DNA of 48,879 nt from an uncultured Lachnospiraceae bacterium (GTDB taxonomy: Bacteria > Bacillota > Clostridia > Lachnospirales > Lachnospiraceae). The translations under genes were made by a program, and so were the position numbers. The notes below the pieces were generated by a model, which was not told where the DNA came from, ran no database searches, and saw only the letters and a list, made by a program, of their open reading frames with translations. Shown here piece after piece: positions 33,446 to 42,272 of this stretch (position 1 is its first letter; every line of letters begins with the position of its first letter). The DNA lies in contig CAJUMJ010000055.1 of the NCBI GenBank assembly GCA_910587095.1, positions 1 through 48,879 on the forward strand. The letters are read 5' to 3'.

Positions 33446-34888
33446 TTATTGTAATAAGCTCAAAATACCCTGTCTGTTTTGATTGCATTGCGCCAGCATA
33501 GACTGTCCCGACTGCGATAAAATCTGATCTCTTACAAAATCAACCATCAGTCTCGCTATGTCAGCATCGCGTATCTTGGATTCGGATGACTGCAAATTTT
33601 CCACCACGTTATCCAAATTGTTGATGGTATGCTCCAGGCGGTTTTGATAGGAACCCATCCGGCTTCTCTCGTCACTCACATACGCGATCGCATTTTTAAA
33701 TGCCTCAATTCCCGCGTCGGCTCCGTCCTGTGTTCTTACATCCACCTGATTAATTCCCATAACAGGAGTCCAGATAAATGGAAGATCTATATTCAGATGC
33801 TGTCCCGACTCGGCTCCCACCTGTATAAACACCTTCTGTTTTCTGATAAAGTCGTTCATTTCATCGATAGAGTGGGCGACACCCGGGCCAAAACGTCCGT
33901 ATATGTCATGTGCCGTAATATAAAACTGAGCGTTATCCCATCCGTCCCAGGTTCCAAAAGCAGACGGCAAGTTTGGTCTTGCCGAATTGGCCCTGTCATC
34001 ATAGACAACCAATTTGCCGTTATCCTCCACCATCTTCGTAAAATGACCGCGGGGATTGCCGTTGTCCGTTCCCTGCAAAATACGCTGGATAAGCTCGCTG
34101 GCATTCTTCGTTCCTTCTATTCCGATATTATAAATAAAATGAGTGCCGCTGGTTTCCAGACTGCTGGAAGTCCCGCCTGTGAACCTGATGCTGTAATGTC
34201 TGGTACAGGTACAGCAAGTACTGTAAAAACCATTTCCGATCAATTCGTTAATCTGGCTTTGGGATCCGTTAAACCGGCTGAAATCTATCGTCGCGGCCTC
34301 ATGGGTAATACCAACCGTCTGTGTTGTCAGTTGACCGTTGGCATCCACGTATTTAAATGTTTCCTGCGTGGTATACTCTTCATTCAAATTATTTTTTGAA
34401 CCTACCGGAACCCACTTTGGCAGGCCGCCGACCGCAATAATCGTCGGATCGCCGTCTACAAGCTGAGGCGCATAGCCTTGAAGAATCGGTATCTCATTGT
34501 AGGTCGTTCTCAGTCCGATATTGTCAATTTCCTGTAGTAACTGACTGATTTCCATCTGAATATCGTTCCGGTCGTCATCGGTTAAGGTTCCCGTTGCCGC
34601 CTTGACACACAGCTCATTGCCGCGCTGAAGCATACCATGAACTTCCTCCATAGCGCCGTCCGCAATCTGTACCAGAGAAATACCCTCCTGAGAATTGGCC
34701 GATGCCTGCGAAAGTCCTCTGATCTGCCGTCTCATCTTCTCGGATATGGAAAGCCCTGCCGCGTCGTCTGCGGCCCGGTTGATCCTGTAGCCTGACGCAA
34801 GCTTCTCCATATTTTTTGATTTTGATTTCATCGTCTGGCCCAGCATACGGTTTGCGTTGTGCGCAGACAAATTATGTTTTATGACCAT
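33446..34888 (-). CDS. Flagellin (second copy, with Cys-rich variable domain)
   Basis: A 480-aa flagellin. D0/D1 are intact at both ends (KHNLSAHNANRMLGQTMKSK, LASGYRINRAADDAAGLSIS; RLEHTINNLDNVVENLQSSE, ending GILSLLQ). The central ~230 residues are unlike flagellin 1 and include FYSTCCTCTRHYSIRF, a cluster of three cysteines, rare in flagellins. GLRTTYNEIPILQGY replaces the usual T(E/Q)FN segment. There is no HExxH metallopeptidase motif. It is monocistronic with a strong terminator. Upstream, TATAAT (34945-34950) is present with only a weak -35; no sigma-28 box was found. AGGGGGGC precedes the ATG. Confidence 0.93.
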   Translation of the reverse strand: MVIKHNLSAHNANRMLGQTMKSKSKNMEKLASGYRINRAADDAAGLSISEKMRRQIRGLSQASANSQEGISLVQIADGAMEEVHGMLQRGNELCVKAATGTLTDDDRNDIQMEISQLLQEIDNIGLRTTYNEIPILQGYAPQLVDGDPTIIAVGGLPKWVPVGSKNNLNEEYTTQETFKYVDANGQLTTQTVGITHEAATIDFSRFNGSQSQINELIGNGFYSTCCTCTRHYSIRFTGGTSSSLETSGTHFIYNIGIEGTKNASELIQRILQGTDNGNPRGHFTKMVEDNGKLVVYDDRANSARPNLPSAFGTWDGWDNAQFYITAHDIYGRFGPGVAHSIDEMNDFIRKQKVFIQVGAESGQHLNIDLPFIWTPVMGINQVDVRTQDGADAGIEAFKNAIAYVSDERSRMGSYQNRLEHTINNLDNVVENLQSSESKIRDADIARLMVDFVRDQILSQSGQSMLAQCNQNRQGILSLLQ

Positions 34889-35138
34889 AAGCCCCCCTTG
34901 AATGTGAAGCCCGCGTCCTTGCCCCTTTTAACTATACTGTATATATTATATACGATCAGAGCAAATAAATAAACATATCTTTTCTACATTAATCAAGCGG
35001 GAAGTGAATTGCGCGACATTTTTATGAATTTTTATTCATTTTTTTATAAAATATCACAAGCAAAATGAAAATCAGCTCCTAAATGGCGAAAAAATCATCT
35101 AATATGCATAAATATACTTATAGAAATAATATTTTCTG

Positions 35139-37778
35139 TCACTCCGCCTCCCTGAGTCTCTCCACCACGGACCGTTTTGCCACATAATGATAGGAAAATA
35201 AGGGAATCACCGCTCCGATCGCGAGGAACACAGGCGCTACCACAAGGATCGGCATCACAGTCAGATGATAGCTGAAAAACCAGAACATCCCCTCCAGCAC
35301 ATCGCTGGCCAGCGGTCCCAGGACAAGCGTCAAAATCAGCGTAATCACCACGGAGCTTCCCGCGAACACCATGCCCTCCGTAATCAGCATCCGGTTGAGC
35401 TGTTTTCCTGTCATGCCGACGGACTGCAGCACCGCAAACTCCCGCTTTCTCGCCATAATACCCGTGAGAATTGCGTTCAGGAAATTTAAGATGCCCACCA
35501 TGCCTACGATCAGCGCCGCGCCGCTGCCCACCATCACAAACATATTGCGGAAACCATAAAACTCTTCCTCCTCACTCTTCCTGCTCTCATAGTCGTACAT
35601 GGAGTCGTCCCCGCCCGCAAAGTCCTGCATCCACTGTTCCACCTGCGCCACCTTGTCGTCCTCGCAGTCAAAGGCGTAATAGAGAATATCCGATGTGCCG
35701 GAATCCCGTTTAAAAGTGTCCGCGCCCATCACGAACTCATCCGCCCCATAATAGCGGTAAGAAATCTTTCCCGGCACAGTCACCAGAGCCGCTACCTCAT
35801 ATGCCTTATCCTCATATATCTTGGCTCTCGTCCGATACGGCTTATTGCTTTCGCTTAGGTCCTCGTCCTCCCCGTAAATCTCTCCGGTTTCCGGGTTAAA
35901 ATACTCATACTCCTTCACATAGCGGATGGTTATTTTGTCCCCCAGCTTCGCCCAGTGGGAATCCTCATGGAGATTGCCGTAGTCATCGTCACTGTAAACA
36001 GCAGCCACATAATTGCCGCCCTCTTTTAACTTACTGAGGTCGCCTTCAATCACAGGAAGCTTATCCAGCACAAAGTCTTCCATCCCGTAAAGCTGCACCC
36101 GGTCGGCGCGCATGTCGCCTACCTTTTCCAGCATCTCCACATAGCCGTCCACCTGCTCCGGGCTTCCATATTTTCCATTCTGCTTCCGTACCCACTCCTC
36201 TGAGACAAACTCCTGCGCATCAAATGTTTTCTGATAAGTCCTGCCGCCTTTCACCCCGTCAAGCGCCTCAATCTGCGAAACAACTTCCTCCGGCAAAATT
36301 CCTGTCTTGTCAAAGGTAGACGCCTGAAAATAAGGCGCTTGTGCAATGATAAAATCTGCTACCACCCGGTTTAAGTATTTATCCATATCAAAGCCGTTTG
36401 CCAGAATAAAAGTAATATTCAGAATCACCACCGCAAAGGACATGGAAATGACCGTAATCACGGTCTTACTCTTATTTCTGCCAAGGTTCGCCATCGCCAT
36501 GCGCAGGATGGACGCGCCCTTCTCCCCTTTCCTGCTCTTCTTTTTCGTCCCGGCTCCTTCCGTGTAGCGCACCGCCTCCACAGGGGAAATCTTCGCCGCC
36601 ATCCTACGGGGCTTCCGGCAGGACAGCCAGACCGTCACAAATGAAAAAGCCGCCGCACCCAAAAAGATAACAGGGCTGACCGAATAAATCAATTCTATGC
36701 CATCCAGCCGGGACACCACAATTCCCGTCATCAGCACGCCCACACCATAACCAAGGACAAGGCCGATGGGAATCCCAAGCGCCGACAGCAGAAACGCCTG
36801 TAAAGAAATGATCCTCTTGATCTGCCGACCCGTGGTACCGATGGTCTTTAACAGTCCGTAAAACCGCACGTCGTTTGACACCGATATCTGAAAAATATTG
36901 TAGATAATCAGATAGCCCGTAAAAATAATCAGCAGCATCACCGCAGCCAGAGCAAGCACCGTAGAAATATCAAGGGAATCCTCAAACTGTGCCGACATAT
37001 AACCCCAGTTGACGCCAGTTCGGATATAGTTATCCCCCTGTTCCAAACCTTCCGACTGATAGCCATGTCGCTCCAGAATGGTGTTCATATTTTCCTCTAT
37101 GTTGGAGGCGTTTTTGAACATCACATTCAAATTTCGGAAACTGGTCATGCCATCCTCACCCTGCGTACCCAGCTTCTCAAAAATCTCCTGCGTCCGGCTT
37201 TCGGGAATGAGTACATGGTTTGCCACAGTTATTTCATCATAATCCCAATAGCCGCACAGGGTAAAGGTTTCCGTCGTCTCCTCCCCATCCACCAGAAACG
37301 TCATGGTGAACTCATTGCCGATGACAGGCTCCACCCCCAACAGGGAGAGGACTCTCAAATCCGTAGCCGCCTCGTTGGTACCCTCTTTGGGGAGCCGCCC
37401 TTCGATTGGTTCCAAAAACATCCATTTTGCCGTGTTTTCGTCGCAGTAACTGACCTCCACATGGCTTTTATGGAAAGGCTCCTTCTCCGGCATGCCACAG
37501 AATATCCGATTTCCGTATTCCTTAATCAGCGGATCATCTTTTAATTCATCAAACTGCTCCTGCGTCAGATACTTAAACCCGCCGTGGCTGTACCCGCCCA
37601 CCTGCCGGAAATTCGACTGCTCAAAGCCGTGCTTCATGGACATGCCCACCGTAAAAAGTACCGTAAACAGTATCGTGGTCAGCGCAATCGCCGCCACCGT
37701 GATGATATTTCTGATCTTCGCCGCCTTGAAGCTGGCAATACTGAGACGACGGATGACTTTTCGATTTGAAACGTTCAT
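35139..37778 (-). CDS. ABC transporter permease (FtsX/MacB-like)
   Basis: An 879-aa permease with two FtsX-like halves: one helix near residue 25, an extracytoplasmic region to ~270, three helices (about 275-400), another helix near 440, a second extracytoplasmic region (about 470-745) and three final helices. It should pair with the ATPase encoded just upstream. Related transporters export or resist antimicrobial peptides or move lipoproteins; the substrate here is unknown. ATG 37778 has GGAG 6 nt upstream, and a GCGC-stem hairpin lies just before that. A cluster of hairpins separates it from the ATPase gene. Confidence 0.88.
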   Translation of the reverse strand: MNVSNRKVIRRLSIASFKAAKIRNIITVAAIALTTILFTVLFTVGMSMKHGFEQSNFRQVGGYSHGGFKYLTQEQFDELKDDPLIKEYGNRIFCGMPEKEPFHKSHVEVSYCDENTAKWMFLEPIEGRLPKEGTNEAATDLRVLSLLGVEPVIGNEFTMTFLVDGEETTETFTLCGYWDYDEITVANHVLIPESRTQEIFEKLGTQGEDGMTSFRNLNVMFKNASNIEENMNTILERHGYQSEGLEQGDNYIRTGVNWGYMSAQFEDSLDISTVLALAAVMLLIIFTGYLIIYNIFQISVSNDVRFYGLLKTIGTTGRQIKRIISLQAFLLSALGIPIGLVLGYGVGVLMTGIVVSRLDGIELIYSVSPVIFLGAAAFSFVTVWLSCRKPRRMAAKISPVEAVRYTEGAGTKKKSRKGEKGASILRMAMANLGRNKSKTVITVISMSFAVVILNITFILANGFDMDKYLNRVVADFIIAQAPYFQASTFDKTGILPEEVVSQIEALDGVKGGRTYQKTFDAQEFVSEEWVRKQNGKYGSPEQVDGYVEMLEKVGDMRADRVQLYGMEDFVLDKLPVIEGDLSKLKEGGNYVAAVYSDDDYGNLHEDSHWAKLGDKITIRYVKEYEYFNPETGEIYGEDEDLSESNKPYRTRAKIYEDKAYEVAALVTVPGKISYRYYGADEFVMGADTFKRDSGTSDILYYAFDCEDDKVAQVEQWMQDFAGGDDSMYDYESRKSEEEEFYGFRNMFVMVGSGAALIVGMVGILNFLNAILTGIMARKREFAVLQSVGMTGKQLNRMLITEGMVFAGSSVVITLILTLVLGPLASDVLEGMFWFFSYHLTVMPILVVAPVFLAIGAVIPLFSYHYVAKRSVVERLREAE

Positions 37779-37793
37779 ATTTTTCTCCATTTC

Positions 37794-37961
37794 TGCGCCG
37801 CTTTTTGCGCATCAACGAGTTTGTGGCAAGCAACGCGCAGACACAAATCTCGCGATTGAAAATTTTAATTTTCAATCTTTTACTCTCCTCTCTGTGCGAA
37901 ACATAGAAATTCTTTGCGAAGCAGCCTCTGCTGCACGCATTAAAATTTCTTTTCACACGCT
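37794..37961. repeat. Hairpin cluster between ABC ATPase and permease genes
   Basis: Hairpins in order: GCGC.../GCGC (about 37795-37810), GAGTTTGTG with CACAAATCTC (37817-37825, 37842-37851), an 11-bp stem GATTGAAAATT-TT-AATTTTCAATC (37854-37877), and GCAG/CTGC within AGAAATT/AATTTCT arms (about 37905-37950). GTGCGAAA/TTTTCACAC closes the last. It occupies the whole gap inside an apparent operon. No ORF. Confidence 0.7.
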
Positions 37962-38627
37962 TCACACCATGATCTTCCCATCCTCAATACGGATCACCCG
38001 ATCCGCCATCTGCGCAATCGCCTCATTGTGCGTGATCATAACAATCGTCTGCGAGAATTTCTGTCCCGTCACCTTCAAAAGGCTCAGCACATCCTGACTG
38101 GTTTTGGAATCCAGATTTCCTGTCGGCTCATCCGCCAGAATAATGGCCGGTTTGGAAGCCAGCGCGCGTGCGATCGCCACCCTCTGCTGCTGTCCGCCGG
38201 AGAGATTGTTCGGCAGATTGCCCAGTTTTGACGAAAGTCCCAGCGTGTTAATAATATCTTTGATGTAAGTCTGATCCGGGCTTTCCCCGTCAAGCTGCAC
38301 CGGAAGAAGAATATTCTCATAGACATTCAGCACCGGCACCAGATTATAGTTCTGGAATACAAATCCGATCTTCCTGCGGCGAAAGATCGTCAGCTCCTCA
38401 TCCTTCAACGTAAAAATCTCCTTGCCGTCCACCGTGACGCCGCCCGAAGTCGGACGGTCGAGGCCTCCAAGCATGTGGAGAAGCGTGCTCTTCCCGCTGC
38501 CGGACGTACCCACAATGGCCACAAATTCCCCTTTTTCCACCTGAAAGTTTACCCCGGCCAGCGCGTGCACCTCATTCTCCCCCGAACCGTATACCTTCTT
38601 TAAGTCTTTCGTTGACAAAATCGCCAT
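37962..38627 (-). CDS. ABC transporter ATP-binding protein (LolD/MacB type)
   Basis: A 221-aa ATPase. Walker A is GTSGSGKST, the Q loop lies in VFQNYNLVPVLNVYENIL, the signature is NLSGGQQQR, Walker B is ILADEPTGNLD, and the H loop is VMITHNE. The TGNLD variant is typical of LolD/MacB/BceA-type ATPases that pair with FtsX-like permeases. Start ATG 38627 has GGAGG 6 nt upstream, inside the 22-nt module shared with flagellin 1. It lies downstream of a two-component system that probably regulates it. Confidence 0.95.
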   Translation of the reverse strand: MAILSTKDLKKVYGSGENEVHALAGVNFQVEKGEFVAIVGTSGSGKSTLLHMLGGLDRPTSGGVTVDGKEIFTLKDEELTIFRRRKIGFVFQNYNLVPVLNVYENILLPVQLDGESPDQTYIKDIINTLGLSSKLGNLPNNLSGGQQQRVAIARALASKPAIILADEPTGNLDSKTSQDVLSLLKVTGQKFSQTIVMITHNEAIAQMADRVIRIEDGKIMV

Positions 38628-38640
38628 ACTTTCCTCCATT

Positions 38641-38766
38641 CCGAAGCGTTTTACGCTGAGTACGCGAGCAGAATTTCAGATTCTGCTCTGCGATCAATAG
38701 AATTTGTGACGCTTCTGCACAAATTCTTGGTTGAATAAATTGCTCATCAGAGAATTTATTCAACCT
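38641..38766. repeat. Triple hairpin cluster upstream of the ABC ATPase gene
   Basis: AGCG-TTTTA-CGCT (38645-38657), a 9-bp stem GAGCAGAAT/ATTCTGCTC (38666-38688), a 9-bp stem GAATTTGTG/CACAAATTC (38700-38708, 38718-38726) and a 13-bp stem (38729-38741 with 38753-38765) follow one another. The rest of the gap to 38969 holds nothing I can support, apart from the Shine-Dalgarno module of the ATPase gene. Confidence 0.75.
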
Positions 38767-38969
38767 CTCTTTCTAAGATAAAAACAAAATCTGTACCGTG
38801 AAGATTTTCTTACATCGTTCTCCACAATACAGATTATCTCATAGCATTCTTTCCACATTCTTTCCGGAATCCAATCAATTCTGTCAGTTTTGTAAGATTC
38901 ATGCTCGCAAACTGACAAGGCCGGTCATGCACTCACTATCCTTTTTTCACATCACCCCGGGTTGCCGCT

Positions 38970-39890
38970 TCATTCCACAGGAAGATACAGGGAGAATACC
39001 GTCCCCCTTCCCACCTCGGAATCCAGCTTTATATAACCCGACTGCTGTCTCAAAATCTCTCTGGCCAGATACAAACCGATTCCCACGCCCTGCTCATCAG
39101 AAACTGCCATCGAACGGTAAAAACGGCCGAAGATTTTGGCATGTTCTTCCTCCGCAATCCCGATCCCCGTGTCCGCCACCTCTATACAGGCAAAAAGTTC
39201 ATAGGGCTTTACGCTCACGGTGATACCTCCTGTCTGCGTGTATTTTATGGCATTATCAATCAGATTCCCCAGCGCTTCCAATGTCCACTTCGGGTCAAAG
39301 CAGGCTGTGACTCCTCCCGCCTCCCCGGTAAGCACATGCAGATACAGGCCTTTTTCCCGCGCGCGGACCACATACTGTTTTTCCGCTTCCTCTAAAAGTG
39401 ATGACACTGCATTTTTGTGCGGATAGAGCACAAGGACTCCCGTCTCCAGTCTGGAAAGCTTTACAAGCGACTGTATCAAAAAATCAAGCTTTTTCACCTG
39501 ACTTTCCAACAGCGCAACAGTTTCGCTGCCTTTAACCCCTTCTTCCTCCTTCAGCAGTTCTGTGTAAAGGAGAAGATTTGCAATCGGCGTTTTCGTCTGG
39601 TGGGAAATATCCGCAATCAGCGTTTTCGTTGTCTCCTGTTCTGCTGCCGCTTTCCCCGCCCTGGTTTCCGATACAGACAGATACTCCGCCAGCTTATTCT
39701 CAACAGCCGCATGCAGAGACTCATCAAAAACGTCCGCCCGGAAGGTGCCGTCTATAGCTGACTGTATCATGTCATACATGCGGCGCAGGCTCCGTCTTCT
39801 GAAATAGAAATCTGTAATCATAACCAAAATGGCCGCCAGTAAACAAAACAGGCCGGCCGCAAACAGGATAACTACTGTTTTATTTTCCAT
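38970..39890 (-). CDS. Sensor histidine kinase
   Basis: A 306-aa kinase with one clear N-terminal membrane helix (about residues 6-28) and no extracytoplasmic sensor, so it may read the membrane or a transporter. The phospho-acceptor is in ADISHQTKTPIANL; the ATPase domain has the N box NLIDNAIKYT, DTGIGI and the GVGIGLYLAREI lid. The start overlaps the end of the AlbA_2 gene by 11 bp and has only a weak ribosome site, consistent with later insertion of that gene. It should phosphorylate the regulator encoded at 41383-42261 and probably controls the ABC genes downstream. Confidence 0.93.
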   Translation of the reverse strand: MENKTVVILFAAGLFCLLAAILVMITDFYFRRRSLRRMYDMIQSAIDGTFRADVFDESLHAAVENKLAEYLSVSETRAGKAAAEQETTKTLIADISHQTKTPIANLLLYTELLKEEEGVKGSETVALLESQVKKLDFLIQSLVKLSRLETGVLVLYPHKNAVSSLLEEAEKQYVVRAREKGLYLHVLTGEAGGVTACFDPKWTLEALGNLIDNAIKYTQTGGITVSVKPYELFACIEVADTGIGIAEEEHAKIFGRFYRSMAVSDEQGVGIGLYLAREILRQQSGYIKLDSEVGRGTVFSLYLPVE

Positions 39891-41364
39891 GATGTATAAC
39901 CCATTTTCCTTTTTTGGTAGGGCCGATATGTTCGAGAACGCCGGTGCGCTTCAGCATTTCGATGGAATATCTTGCTGTCCCGTTTGTCACTTGCAGTCTT
40001 TTCGCAATCTTTTCAATAGATAATTCTGGTTCGGCCTGTAAAATGTCTATAATTTTGCCGTTTATCTCATTGCTGTTTTCTTTGCTGTTTTCTTTGCTGT
40101 TTTCTTTGCTGTTTTCTTTGCTGTTTTCTTTGCTGTTTTCTTTGCTGTTTTCTTCTAATATTTTCTCCGGGCCAGTCTGCAATCCCGCAACATGTCCCAT
40201 TGGAATCAGAATCTCAAACACTTCGCCTTCCACGAAAACAGGAGATTCTCCCGAATAAAGTTTTGTATATTTATAAGTATTTCTCATACCTGAACCCAAT
40301 TCATCCGCATAGCCAATCTCCCGAAACACTTTTGAAATAGGCGGATTCTTTGGAAATGGTTCAAATTTATTGAGCTGCAACTCTCCATGTCCGTGCGGCA
40401 GGTTGCTGTTCTTCGTAAATACCCTTTCCTTTTCAATAACAAACTGTGCCGTATATGCGTTTGCGTAATCTCTGTGCGCCAAAATATTAGAAATAACTTC
40501 CCGCAAAATTTTATCTCTTGCACTGACACTCTGGTCGCCATCAAGCACAAAAGTATCATTTAAGTGTTTCTTACCAAAATCCATCAGTCTGCGGTAACTG
40601 TCAATCAAATTCGTGATAATCACTTCTCTGTCGTCATAGCGGTCCATATTTTTCACTCGATATATGGCATCAGTTTTATACTGTGGCAGCACTGACATAA
40701 TGGTGCTGTCTTTGCCAAACAGCAGTATAGCCGCAAGCGTAATGCCTTCCCGGCCCGTATCGGGATCCGTCAATATAAGGCCAGAACTTCTGAGAATTTC
40801 TTCCTCATTCATATTTTCCCATGCATGGCTGTCTACTCGCGATACCGCCATTTTCTTTGCCCTTCGGATCACATCATAATCCAAAAACTCCATTCCAAGT
40901 TTGGAATACACTTTATTTACAAAATATGTGCTCTGCTTTCTGGCATACATTTTGTACACCAGCTCCGCATTATCTGTGATATCAATATCCCCCTCATACG
41001 TTCTATCTAAAATACGCCCGTTCAGACGCCTGACCTGCATACCTTCCGGAACCCATATATAAATAATTTTTTTCCCATCAATTTCATAAACTTCCGGCAC
41101 AAGATACATAGAAGGGTTAATCTTATTCGCGTTATTTACGGATGTGGTAAAATCTTTCAGTATTTTATCCACCTTCTGTGGGTTAACCCCGACAATTTCC
41201 TTTGTCGTGTCTGCAATCCCCAAAATCAAATGCCCTCTGTTTCTATTGTTGAAAGAACAAACCGATTCATAAATATCCTTATTTAGTCCATTCTCTGATT
41301 TTTTAAATTCAACATCCGTTTTCTCCCCCGAATGAATCAATTCTCTCAGTTCATCTACTGTCAC
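39880..41364 (-). CDS. AlbA_2/ATPase-like DNA-binding regulator with ENSK repeats
   Basis: A 494-aa protein. Residues 1-130 form an AlbA_2 (Schlafen-AlbA) domain (KTDVEFKKSENGLNKDIYES, RGHLILGIADTT). A central part has an HATPase_c_4-like box (REVISNILAHRDYANAY). Near residue 410 are seven tandem ENSK units, then a winged-helix end (LSIEKIAKRLQVTNGTARYS). Such proteins are putative transcriptional regulators. I prefer GTG 41364, which has AAGGGGGTG upstream; an ATG at 41382 abuts the response-regulator stop. It interrupts the usual regulator-kinase pair and looks more A/T-rich than its neighbours, suggesting acquisition. Confidence 0.78.
   Translation of the reverse strand: MTVDELRELIHSGEKTDVEFKKSENGLNKDIYESVCSFNNRNRGHLILGIADTTKEIVGVNPQKVDKILKDFTTSVNNANKINPSMYLVPEVYEIDGKKIIYIWVPEGMQVRRLNGRILDRTYEGDIDITDNAELVYKMYARKQSTYFVNKVYSKLGMEFLDYDVIRRAKKMAVSRVDSHAWENMNEEEILRSSGLILTDPDTGREGITLAAILLFGKDSTIMSVLPQYKTDAIYRVKNMDRYDDREVIITNLIDSYRRLMDFGKKHLNDTFVLDGDQSVSARDKILREVISNILAHRDYANAYTAQFVIEKERVFTKNSNLPHGHGELQLNKFEPFPKNPPISKVFREIGYADELGSGMRNTYKYTKLYSGESPVFVEGEVFEILIPMGHVAGLQTGPEKILEENSKENSKENSKENSKENSKENSKENSNEINGKIIDILQAEPELSIEKIAKRLQVTNGTARYSIEMLKRTGVLEHIGPTKKGKWVIHHGK
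40069..40152. repeat. 12-bp tandem repeat (seven copies) in the AlbA_2 gene
   Basis: The unit TTTGCTGTTTTC is repeated six times without error from 40081 to 40152, preceded by a seventh copy with one or two changes (40069-40080). On the coding strand each unit gives Glu-Asn-Ser-Lys, so copy-number changes keep the frame. It links the ATPase-like and winged-helix domains. Confidence 0.95.
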
Positions 41365-41382
41365 GAAAGCACCCCCTTGCAT

Positions 41383-42261
41383 CTACTCCCACCGATACCC
41401 AATCCCGTACACTGTCCTGATTCGGTCCTGCGCACCCAGCTTGTCCCGCAGACGTTTCACCGTAACCGAGAGCGTATTCTCATCCACAAACTCTGCATCC
41501 ACAGACCAGATATGCTCAAAAAGCTGTTCCCTCGTCAGGGTAATGCCCCGGTTTTCCACAAGAATACGAAGAAGTTTCTGTTCGCTCTTACTGAGCTCTA
41601 TCTGCTCCTGCCCGTGATAAAACAGCATTTTCATAAAATGAAACCGATAGTCGCCATCTGTAATCCAGCCCTCTCCGTGTGAAAGTGCGTCTGCACCCGA
41701 TATAAAACCTTGCACCAGGTCGTCCGCCGTCATACCGTTCTCTGCATTGTGCGCCGCCATATGTCCGGCGTCTGTCCCCGCTATGCTCTCTACGACTGCC
41801 GGCGAACCGTTTCTTTCCCGAGCCTCCACCCGGCGAAGCTGAGTCGCCACCCGCGCCCGAAGAACTGCCAGGCTGAAAGGTTTGGTGATATAGTCGTCCG
41901 CGCCCAGCTCAAGCCCCGCCACAATGTCTGTCTCCATATCGTTTGCCGTCAGCATAACAATGCATATGTCATATTTTCTCTTCATTTTCTGCAGGAAGTC
42001 AAACCCGTTTCCATCCGGCAGGTTCACATCCAGCACCACAAGGTCGAAGTCCGGCCGTGTATCCGGCTCTGTTTTTCCGCCCCGTCCTCCCGGCTCTGCA
42101 TCCGGCCTGATTCCGCCCAAAAGCTTCTCCGCCTCCTGCAAGGTATGGCAACTCACCGTCTCCGTCTTTTCGTTTTGCAGGGCGCGGCACAGACCAGCAG
42201 CCAGAGGACGATCATCTTCCACAATCAAAACCCGTTGTTTTTCCATGTTGTCCGCGTCCAT
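41383..42261 (-). CDS. OmpR/PhoB family response regulator
   Basis: A 292-aa regulator. The receiver has the acidic pair VEDD, phospho-acceptor Asp in VVLDVNLPDG and Lys in TKPF. An unusual Gly/Arg-rich insertion of about 18 residues (GGRGGKTEPDTRP) sits between the second helix and the third strand. After a long linker (about 140-205) comes the winged helix (KSEQKLLRILVENRG, ending YGIGYRWE). GGGAGG is 6 nt before the ATG. It lies 11 bp downstream of the ABC exporter gene; its kinase is probably the one at 38970. Confidence 0.92.
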   Translation of the reverse strand: MDADNMEKQRVLIVEDDRPLAAGLCRALQNEKTETVSCHTLQEAEKLLGGIRPDAEPGGRGGKTEPDTRPDFDLVVLDVNLPDGNGFDFLQKMKRKYDICIVMLTANDMETDIVAGLELGADDYITKPFSLAVLRARVATQLRRVEARERNGSPAVVESIAGTDAGHMAAHNAENGMTADDLVQGFISGADALSHGEGWITDGDYRFHFMKMLFYHGQEQIELSKSEQKLLRILVENRGITLTREQLFEHIWSVDAEFVDENTLSVTVKRLRDKLGAQDRIRTVYGIGYRWE

Positions 42262-42272
42262 GCTGTCCTCCC

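Noticed and set aside
33446..34888. Flagellinolysin (flagellin with a metallopeptidase domain)
   Set aside because: No HExxH motif is present in the variable region.
40069..40152. CRISPR-like array
   Set aside because: The units are 12-bp head-to-tail copies without spacers and lie inside a coding frame.
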